From the NCBI RefSeq assembly GCF_032098525.1, contig NZ_CP134890.1:1178001-1242000 (forward strand): a stretch of 64,000 nt of DNA, written 5' to 3'. Origin of the DNA: Flavobacterium sp. PMTSA4 (lineage in GTDB: Bacteria; Bacteroidota; Bacteroidia; Flavobacteriales; Flavobacteriaceae). Shown in pieces: positions 45,001 to 52,100 of this stretch (position 1 is the first letter of the stretch; each line of letters starts with the position of its first letter). A model generated the notes under the pieces. The model was not told where the DNA came from and made no database searches. It saw only the letters and a list, made by a program, of their open reading frames with translations. The position numbers and the translations under genes are program-made.

Positions 45001-47441
45001 ACTGCTGCACCTGCATAAGAACTCAGCGTTAAAGCTGGTGGTGGCGTCAATACATTAAAGGTATAATCTTCAGCTTCACCTCTTGGACCAGTAGCACTGA
45101 AACTACAAGCTACAGGACTTGTTGCCCAATAATCATCTACGATACGCATTCTGTAACTTCCTACTGCTTGACCACCAGGAACGGTAATGTTGGCATTAAT
45201 TGGACCTCCAAAAATATAGGCACCTGAATTATACACTTGCTCTCCAGCTGCAAAGGTTCCATCATTATTCCAATCCACCCAAATTGCAATACCCGCACCT
45301 AAAAATGTATCGTTATTGGTTACGCTACATGTAATTGAACTTCCAGCAACTTGCGAAACAATTTGAGTAGTATAGTTTCCATAGCCACCTGCTGAAAAAC
45401 CAGAACTATTAGAAATATTAGAATATCCACCAGTAGTGGTTACATTAGTAATGTATGAAGCAGTAGAAGAACTTGAAGGTGTACAATAAGCTGGTTGTAC
45501 TAAGGTAGTAAACGTTGCACCAGGATTACTTAAAGCCACCCATTCTCCATAATCGCCACCATTACAATTGGTTCGTACCCAAAAATAATAAGTAGTTGAA
45601 CCTGTCAATCCTGTTAGCGTTACACTGGTTACACCCGCACCTACAGAACCCAATGCTGGCGTTCCATTGCTAGGTGGTGTAGCACTGGTTGAATAGTAAT
45701 ACGAATACCCACCCGCAGGTGCTGGTGATGGTGCTGTCCAACTTAATAACGCTGAACTGGCCGTTATATTGGCAACGGTTACATTGGTACTTCGTAAACA
45801 AATTGCCGGATCAATAGCCAAATCGTCTACATACAAATACCCATTATTAGCATTCGAATAGGCTTTCAATCCAAAATAATACACCCCAGCTGAAGTAGTA
45901 GTAAAATTAATAATGTTTGGAAAAGGAGAACCTTTAATATTAGTATGATCATCCAAAGTAGTAGTCATAGCCGCATCGGTAGCACTGGTACCATAGGCCA
46001 CTTTCATTTTATTTTGTACCGTAGATGGATTATCCGTTCCTCCATATAAATAGGACATTCTATAGGTAGTATTGGCGGCTAAGTTGATTCCTTGTGTAAA
46101 AAACCAAACATTAGCGGCGTTACCATTAGATGGACTTTGTCCGTTATACATTAGTATGTTGTCGTCCATATTCGAATTTGAATAAGTAGACAAATAAGCA
46201 TTGGTAGTAACCCAATTATTTCCCAATCCAACATTGACCTGACTCGTACATGATGGTAAAGTACCATGATAAGGAGCACTACTTGGAATTACAGGACCAT
46301 CAAAAGGCTGATAATAGGGTACGTTCACAGCATTACAAACAGTTGTAAAGCTGACACCTGTCGTCCAGGAACTATAAGTACCTCCACAATCGGAACGAAT
46401 GTAAACCGTATAAGTAGTACCTCCAGCTAAACCTGTTAAATTGATAGGCGAACCCGCCGTAGTTCCTGATTGTGCTAAACCTGAAGCACCACTACCTGCA
46501 GCACCCGAAGTCCTAATTTCATATTGATAGCCTCCAGATGGTGTAGGTGCTGCTGGTGTAAAAGTAACAGTAGCTGTACTAGTACCTATACTTCCCACAG
46601 CAACCGAAGTTGGTCTGAAACAAGGTGGCGTAAAAGTAATTTTGTGTAAACTGGCATTAACTATTAGTGGATTACCATCGTCTTCTGTTAATACTGTACT
46701 GGAATTAGAACTTCCTGCTGCAAAAGACGTTGGCCATTGACCTGGTGTAGTTAAACTAAAATTCTTATAATCCGCATTGGTATCACCACGCAAACCAACT
46801 TCTCCAGTAAAAGATTCAAAATTATTTGGATTAAAATTTCTATAATAGATTTCAATTACATTAGTAGTTTCATACAACCAAATCTGTAAATTCATAGGAG
46901 GTGTATCAGGAGAACTATTTACTCCACTAGACCTTTTAACTATCCATTCTAATTGAAAAATTCTATTTGGACTTGTTCCAGTTATTGCCCAACCAACATT
47001 TTGAGCAGCTGTTGGTAAATCCAAATCCCTACCATAAGCAGCAATTGCTCCTGCATAGGTATTGGTTGTTGATATCGGATTGTAAACTGTAGCAGGGCTA
47101 CCACTGGCAGTTCCAAAATAAACAAACCCATTAGACGAAATATTAATCGTATTATATGATACACCATTAAAAACAAAATTAAATCCTATTGCTCGATTGG
47201 CATCAACACCATCATCAAGTATACCAGTCAATACATTAGTTTTTGTCAAAGTAGCAGGAATATAAGTGCTACCAGCATTTTGTGTAACAGTATAATTAGC
47301 CACCTGTCCATAAGACCAGGTACTCATACACAAAAGACACAAAAACAGAAAGTATTTTTTGAAATCGTTGCTCTTATTCCTCCATAAAGATTGAGGCTCT
47401 ATTGATGTGTTATCAAAAGGGAATAGTAGAATTCTTTTCAT
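42042..47441 (-). CDS. Giant secreted protein with T9SS type C sorting domain (paralog of the one at 49102)
   Basis: 1799 residues. The signal peptide has a long polar n-region (about 28 residues) before YFLFLCLLCMSTWSYGQ. Modules in order: the IGFNFVFNGVSYNTI module (about 46-270), FN3 (273-365), MAM/cleaved-adhesin-like (370-545), FN3 (548-640), GEVED with GEAEDYTF (about 650-795), Ig-like, a second MAM-like region, a Cys-containing repeat, then a conserved C-terminal half (ATWNGATWSNGT, YDYTYWSTPVN, YPSALKADDFIDANP) and the type C sorting domain with SVSVFDIRGRLLASQ. The C-terminal about 500 residues are clearly homologous to the 1958-residue protein. Surface or secreted; function unknown. 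Confidence 0.9.
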   Translation of the reverse strand: MKRILLFPFDNTSIEPQSLWRNKSNDFKKYFLFLCLLCMSTWSYGQVANYTVTQNAGSTYIPATLTKTNVLTGILDDGVDANRAIGFNFVFNGVSYNTINISSNGFVYFGTASGSPATVYNPISTTNTYAGAIAAYGRDLDLPTAAQNVGWAITGTSPNRIFQLEWIVKRSSGVNSSPDTPPMNLQIWLYETTNVIEIYYRNFNPNNFESFTGEVGLRGDTNADYKNFSLTTPGQWPTSFAAGSSNSSTVLTEDDGNPLIVNASLHKITFTPPCFRPTSVAVGSIGTSTATVTFTPAAPTPSGGYQYEIRTSGAAGSGASGLAQSGTTAGSPINLTGLAGGTTYTVYIRSDCGGTYSSWTTGVSFTTVCNAVNVPYYQPFDGPVIPSSAPYHGTLPSCTSQVNVGLGNNWVTTNAYLSTYSNSNMDDNILMYNGQSPSNGNAANVWFFTQGINLAANTTYRMSYLYGGTDNPSTVQNKMKVAYGTSATDAAMTTTLDDHTNIKGSPFPNIINFTTTSAGVYYFGLKAYSNANNGYLYVDDLAIDPAICLRSTNVTVANITASSALLSWTAPSPAPAGGYSYYYSTSATPPSNGTPALGSVGAGVTSVTLTGLTGSTTYYFWVRTNCNGGDYGEWVALSNPGATFTTLVQPAYCTPSSSSTASYITNVTTTGGYSNISNSSGFSAGGYGNYTTQIVSQVAGSSITCSVTNNDTFLGAGIAIWVDWNNDGTFAAGEQVYNSGAYIFGGPINANITVPGGQAVGSYRMRIVDDYWATSPVACSFSATGPRGEAEDYTFNVLTPPPALTLSSYAGAAVCAGTNSPVITITSPLSNYNTYSWSPNIGVTGSAGTGYTFTNSATTTYTLTATQTVSPFSVRTVTYVYNTNPIPTPITITPASPSVCQSGTTPVALTSSGGVVSGVSIVNENFNTGASGWTVTNTGVPITSWGIQNSGYNPGGASGITSVVSNDATQFYISNSDAGGSGSSTNTILTSPVFSLGGYTNATLSFYHYYKPWINGSGVVEISNDGFLTSTVLQSWGNTPGTTAQGTPTGFVNVSYNLAPYLGMTNLQVRFKYVASWGYVWAIDNFLVTGSTTTAITWSPATNLYTDAAGTVPYVLGNAAATVYALPSADTTYTASASTSSPVCTTTQPVTVTVTPFNTGTASSDQNACSGIVSDLTLTGFSGSVVKWQYCPNASFTPAGSVVDIASSNAATLTTAQIGTLTATRYFRAVISNGSCTGYSNVVTITVTKATWNGATWSNGTGPTATIAAEFQGNYSSTGDLTACSVIVTSGNVVFNTNHTLTVQNAVTVNGGSLTFEDDASLYQVNAVTNGVGVYSGGNTGNITSKRDTAPMFRYDYTYWSTPVNTQTLLAVSPSSPTSLAYEYDSANNAWLYFNPSGNMIPGKGYIFRAPTFFNLPPPAPLPNSPSVHTAAFFGVPNNGSISVPVVGGAMQMNLIGNPYPSALKADDFIDANPSLNGTLFFWTHNSQSTAPYSYNPADYALYNRTGSAGTYSGPVLSGNSSNPTGYIASGQGFFVEGLSNGTATFTNAMRAAGNNTNFYRTTNNTSQSSTVSDLEKHRYWLNIADSQNGFKQILVGYIETATNGMDRLFDGKLVDAGNSITMYTTVEDTKLSIQGRMLPFDVTETLPLGYKSTIASSYTISLSAFDGLFTSQTIYLEDTLLGVIHDLKESPYTFTTEIGTFDTRFVLRYTSSALGVNNPVFNDDTVIVYKNDTGLHIATGIINLKSVSVFDIRGRLLASQSPIHSTNASFTNLPETQQVLLVKVVSENGEIVTKKVVY

Positions 47442-48041
47442 ATAGATTTTATTTGTGGTACTATTGGGTTAACATGCATTAGTATTCTTTGTACTTATTG
47501 AAAATCGAAATAAAATTACTTCTTTCTTCAATTTGTTAATTATTTCGTAACCTTAATTTAATCAACAATCGACTAACTACCTAAAATTTCGACAAATACA
47601 AGCCTACCTTGTCGTTCGTCGGTATTCAGGAAAAAAAAGTTACTAAAAGTAGTACGATTTAGGGGAGTAAATACTAAACTTTCTATACAAAAATAAGCAA
47701 AAAATGCTGCTTTTCGTGCGCTAATTTAACAAAATATCAACATATCACAAGAAATGTTAATAAAAAATCATTATTTTATCGAAAAAGATTACATTATCTT
47801 CATATTACTATCATTTGGATTTTGTAATTAACACGAACAATTTTTAGCACCTTGTTTTTCAGTACTTTAACAAAGCGAAGAAACAAAACAAGACTAATAG
47901 CTGTTAGTAACAATTTCCTAAAATAAAATCAAGTAAGACTATTCGACTAATCGAAAAAAGTTATTCACTAAAACCAAAATAAAGTGGTAAAAAATGGTAA
48001 TTATCGGTAAGTAAAATTATATTTGCTTATCGATTTATCGA
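47442..48041. other. Upstream region of the 1799-residue protein gene; no gene seen
   Basis: This AT-rich stretch (about 600 bases) has no convincing ORF in any frame. It contains the inverted repeat CGACAA / TTGTCG (47590-47614), and a CAAAAATA (TATTTTTG on the minus strand, 47688-47695) that could be a -7 element with a long leader, but lacks a -33 partner. It may carry regulatory sites for the giant gene. Confidence 0.5.
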
Positions 48042-48105
48042 AGAGTAAGTGGAATTGCTCGAGGTCTTACAGACATACAAGCTCAAAAATACGGGATTCT
48101 AGCCG
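48042..48105 (-). repeat. Orphan copy of the HU gene 3' end and terminator region
   Basis: The segment shares CTCGAGGTCTTACAG (48058-48072) and TACGGGATTCTAGCCG (48090-48105) exactly, plus GTGGAAT and spacing, with 48300-48364. That second copy contains the HU stop codon and its terminator stem. In the orphan copy the CTA (minus TAG) is kept and is preceded by 17 open minus-strand codons ending in a lysine-rich tail (APKKHKKKPKNCG). The terminator stem has decayed and has no T-run. It looks like the remnant of a second, deleted gene. Confidence 0.7.
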
Positions 48106-48178
48106 CAATTTTTGGGCTTTTTTTTATGCTTTTTAGGTGCTGCTGCCGATTTTTATACGCTATTTATGGTTTTTAAAC

Positions 48179-48266
48179 TTCATCCGTACGAGTAAAACGC
48201 TTCGTCCGCATGAATCTTTTGCCTCGTGCGGACGAATCAAATGATTCATCAGCATGAATTTTATCC
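48179..48266. repeat. Four near-palindromic units at exact 22-bp spacing
   Basis: TTCATCCGTACGAG (48179), TTCGTCCGCATGAA (48201), CTCGTGCGGACGAA (48223) and TTCATCAGCATGAA (48245) start every 22 bases and share a TTCrTCCGCATGAA-like core that is nearly its own reverse complement. Period 22 is not a multiple of three, so the array is not a protein-repeat relic; it is about two helical turns. Confidence 0.75.
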
Positions 48267-48286
48267 ATTTTTAACCAAAAAAAGAC

Positions 48287-48323
48287 AAAAAAAGACCCCG
48301 AGTAGTGGAATATACTCGAGGTC
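48287..48323 (-). terminator. Intrinsic terminator of the HU-family gene
   Basis: GACCCCGAGTA (48294-48304) pairs with TACTCGAGGTC (48313-48323), with one G-T wobble and an 8-base loop. On the minus strand it is followed by a run of T. It lies 35 bases after the HU stop codon. Confidence 0.85.
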
Positions 48324-48357
48324 TTACAGTCAAACTCTCAAAAAAAGTTACGGGATT

Positions 48358-48741
48358 CTAGCCGGCTTTACGATAAGTAATGCTTTTCAACAACTCACGC
48401 AGTTGTTTTCCTGGACGGAAAATAATACGGTTGCTGGTAATTACATTCGCTGAAACTTCTTGTGGAAATTCCATCCCTAGAGAACTAATCCCTACTTGAA
48501 AGTTACCAATACTTCCCAGTTTGACAATTCGGCCTTGGCGCAGCTCGCTCACGATGTTGTGTTCTAACGCCATTAGTACTGCATAGCAGTCGGGCTTGGT
48601 TACGGTACACTGATAGGCAATCATTTCTGCCAGTGTATCCAAATCGGTTTCGCCATCGCCCAGTGCGGCGGCATAAAATTTTTCAGGTGCATTGAAGTCC
48701 TGAGGGTTCTTTCGGGGAAGAACCTGAAATTTAATAGCCAT
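48358..48741 (-). CDS. HU family DNA-binding protein
   Basis: 127 residues, longer than classic HU (90). It has the Bacteroidota form: MAIKFQVLPRKNPQD, a dimerisation half (LDTLAEMIAYQCTVTKPD, ALEHNIVSELRQGRIV), then KLGSIGNFQVGISSLG, the central turn PQEVSANVITSNRIIFRPGKQLRELLKSI. These are the HU/IHF DNA-binding motifs. It bends or coats DNA. It is a single gene placed between two giant T9SS type C genes and is flanked by the repeats described here. No perfect promoter was seen. Confidence 0.85.
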   Translation of the reverse strand: MAIKFQVLPRKNPQDFNAPEKFYAAALGDGETDLDTLAEMIAYQCTVTKPDCYAVLMALEHNIVSELRQGRIVKLGSIGNFQVGISSLGMEFPQEVSANVITSNRIIFRPGKQLRELLKSITYRKAG

Positions 48742-49045
48742 TTTCTTTTCGGTATTAAATTATACAAAAATTGTTTGTCTTAGTACACTCGTCGTAAGTG
48801 CCTAACTGACAGATACAAAGTTTAGCATTTGAAATGTTAATTAAAAGTAAAACTTATGCACTAATCGAGTAAGTTATTAACAAAAGATACGTATTGATAA
48901 TTCTATTTTTTAAAACATCAATAATTTGACTATCAATTATTTATATTAAAAACAGCACACACTCTTTCCATTTTTATCGCAAAAGGAAAATACTTACATC
49001 TAAATTTTGCAGTTTTTTGTATTCTATGAAAGTGATTTTAAAACA
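48742..49045. other. Upstream region of the HU gene; no gene seen
   Basis: AT-rich, no convincing ORF. Contains near matches to the minus-strand -7 element (CAAAAATT and CAAAGTTT), each differing from CAAAnnTA by one base. Nothing else recognised. Confidence 0.4.
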
Positions 49046-49075
49046 AAAACCTGACACAAAAAAGCATCAGGTTTT
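49046..49075 (-). terminator. Intrinsic terminator of the 1958-residue protein gene
   Basis: AAAACCTGA (49046-49054) pairs with TCAGGTTTT (49067-49075). On the minus strand it is followed by T-rich sequence. It lies 26 bases after the stop codon at 49102. Confidence 0.8.
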
Positions 49076-49101
49076 CTATCGTTGTAAAATTGGGTTTTCT
49101 A

Positions 49102-52100
49102 TTATCGAATCACCTTTTTGGTAACGGTTACCCCATCAACTGTGGTGATTTGTACTAACAGTACTTCGTTTACTTCACCACCGTTAAAACGAGTGGTGGC
49201 ATCGTTTATATTTTTCTGTTCTAATAACAATCTTCCTCTAACGTCAAATACTTTGATAGACTGCATTTGTGTTTGCCCAGTAGTTACTACAAAATCACTT
49301 TGTCCGTCTTTATAGATAATCACTTGATTGGTATTAAATGTAGTAGTTCCTAAAGCACTATTGGTAAACTGTATTTCAAAACGATTTTCAAAAGTTCCTG
49401 CCAAAGTGGTAAAACTATAAGGCGAAGCTTTAATATCATGAACAACATTCAATAAATGGTCGACCAAATAAATGTTTTGATTCAAGAACAAGCCATCAAA
49501 ATTAGACAATTGAATCTGATAACTTCCATCTGCGGAAGATCTGTATCCTAAAGGAATGATATCGCTATCTGCAAACGGTAATGCTCTACCTTGAATGGAT
49601 AGTTTCAGCGCATCTTGTTTTACATATAAAGTAATAGAATTGCCTATATCTACCATTTCACCATCAAAACCTCTATCAATACCATCAGTAGCATTTTCAA
49701 TATAAGCTACTAAAAGTTGCTTATAACCACCTGTGGTATTGGAAATATCCAACCAAAAACGATGTGCCTCCAGTTCGTCAGCGGTGTTTTGAGTTGGTGG
49801 ATTACTCATTCTGAAAAATTGGTCGTTATTGCCATTTATACGCATACTGTTTTTGAAGACCGCATTACCCGAAGACAATCCTTTGATAAAGAATCCTTGA
49901 CCAGAGGCAATTTTTCCGTTTGGAACAGCATTATTTCCTGAGGTTATTGCACTGCTGCCAGTACCTACTCCACCCGAATAATTATACATAGCATAATCTG
50001 CGGCATTATATACATTATTAGTTATAAGTGTATTGTGTGTCCAAAGATAAATGGTGGCATCAATAACTGGTACATTGGCTGCATCAGACAAGAATGAATT
50101 AGCGCTTAGCGCACTTGGATATGGATTTCCAATCAAATTGAACTGAAGAGCTCCACCAACAATAGGAATACTGATTGTTCCTGTATTTGGTACCCCTATA
50201 AATGAACCAAAGAAATAATTTGCCGTAGTAGTATTGAACGGTGCAATATCTGGTGTTCTGATTAAATATCCTTTTGCCGGTATCATAGGAACATTACTAG
50301 GTGCATACACCCAATTTCCTATGGTAGGGTCAAAAATGTAAAACAAAGTTGAACCTGAAGAAAAGTCCATCATGGTTTGAGGTGACACAGGTGTAGACCA
50401 ATAGGTATAATCGTATTTTCTAACCGGAGTGCTGGTTCTTTTATAAGTAATATTACCCGTGTTGGTAAATTGCACTCCTAGATTGTTTAAAGTGTTTATT
50501 TGAACCAAACTTGCATTATTTTGGAACACTAAAGAACCTCCACTAACTTTAACATCGTTGTCAACTATTAAAGTGTGTCCCGAATTAAAAATAACCGTTC
50601 CCGAAATGACTTCAACTGAACAAGCTTGTAAAGAAGCTGTCGAACTGTAATTACCCATGAACACTGCTTTAGTACTTGAGGTTGGCACACCATTATTCCA
50701 CGAAGTACCGTTCCAAGTAGTTTGAGGAGTAGTGATTACCACTGAACCTGTATTGACCGTAGGACAAATGCCATTCTGCAAGACTGCTCTAAAATAGCGA
50801 GGACCTGTAAAAGTTCCCATTTGGGCTGCCGTTAAGGTATTGGTAGTATTTGCGATAGTGGTTAATCCGGACGTAAATGCGGCGTCTGATGCATATTCCC
50901 AACGAACAATAGCATTGGAATATCCTGTTAATACCAAATCGGCCGGAGCCCAATTGGCACAGATGGTTTGATTGCTTGATAAGGTTCCTAATGTTGGGTT
51001 ACTATTAACAGTCAGTGTAGATGTACCACTTGCAAAACATCCATTTGCTCCTAAAACAGTACCTGTATAAACTGTGGTTACAGCCGGTTTTGCATAGACA
51101 GATGCGGCTGGAGTACCTGCTATATAGGGAGAAGTAGCTGCACTATCAAAATACAACCCAGTAGCTGGAGCCCAAGTTACCTCAACTGCAAGATTTCCAG
51201 TTATTTTTACATTATCTACAGCCCATCCATAATCCCATGAAGCATCATAATAAAATCGGATTTTGACAGAACTATTACCCGCATAGCTACTCATATCAAT
51301 AGTAGCTTGCGTAAAGTTGGATGCTGTTCCTTGAGAGGAGGTAAAGTTTGCAATTTGAGTCCATGGACCAGCATTTACAGAAACCTCAACACGAGCTTTG
51401 TTACCTGGTATAAAACGCAAATAATGATAAAATGTTAAGGTAGCGGAAGTATAGCCAGCAAAACTAATGGATGGAGACTCTAAATAGGTTATTGTTTTAT
51501 TTGTTCCTGGGCTACCTTGCGCATCAGAATTGGTAAAATAAAATTTTGAAGCATCATTACTGCTTAAGGTTGTGTTCCAATAAGCACTAGTGTATGTGTA
51601 AGGACTGTTTCTTAAAGTCCAAGAAGAATTGGCAACTATTCCACCAACAGACAAATTAGTTGTAAGCCAGTTGTTGGTAGTATTGTTAAACTTTTCTTCA
51701 TATATTACTGCAGGTGTAGCTGCTGCTAATGCAGCATTCAATACTTGAACGGTGCCTTGACAAAAAGTTGCACTAGCAGGAACAATAGAGATTCCTGGTG
51801 GCTCAGGTTTTACCGTAATATTTATAGACAATTGTGTGCTACATAAACTTCCTGATGTTTGAGAAAGTGTAAGCGTATAATTTGTGGATGTCGTTGGGTT
51901 AAAAGTGTAACCTGTAGCAGCCGTACCTGAAACACCTGTTGATGGTGACCAAACAAATGTATTATAACTAGAATACCCTGAAACAGTAACTACAGAAGTT
52001 GGAACCCCATAACAAATTGTTGCTGTGGTTTGGCTTAACGAAACTGCTGGAGCTGAAGTTACAGTAGCGGTTACTGGAGTTAAAAGCGAACGACAAATAT

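Noticed and set aside
48042..48364. Duplicated HU 3' ends as the attachment sites of an inserted element
   Set aside because: The 257-bp distance leaves no room for an element; a gene remnant explains it better, although a past excision cannot be excluded.
48226..48453. 75-residue plus-strand ORF overlapping the HU gene
   Set aside because: It runs antisense through the terminator and the HU coding region and has no recognisable domain.
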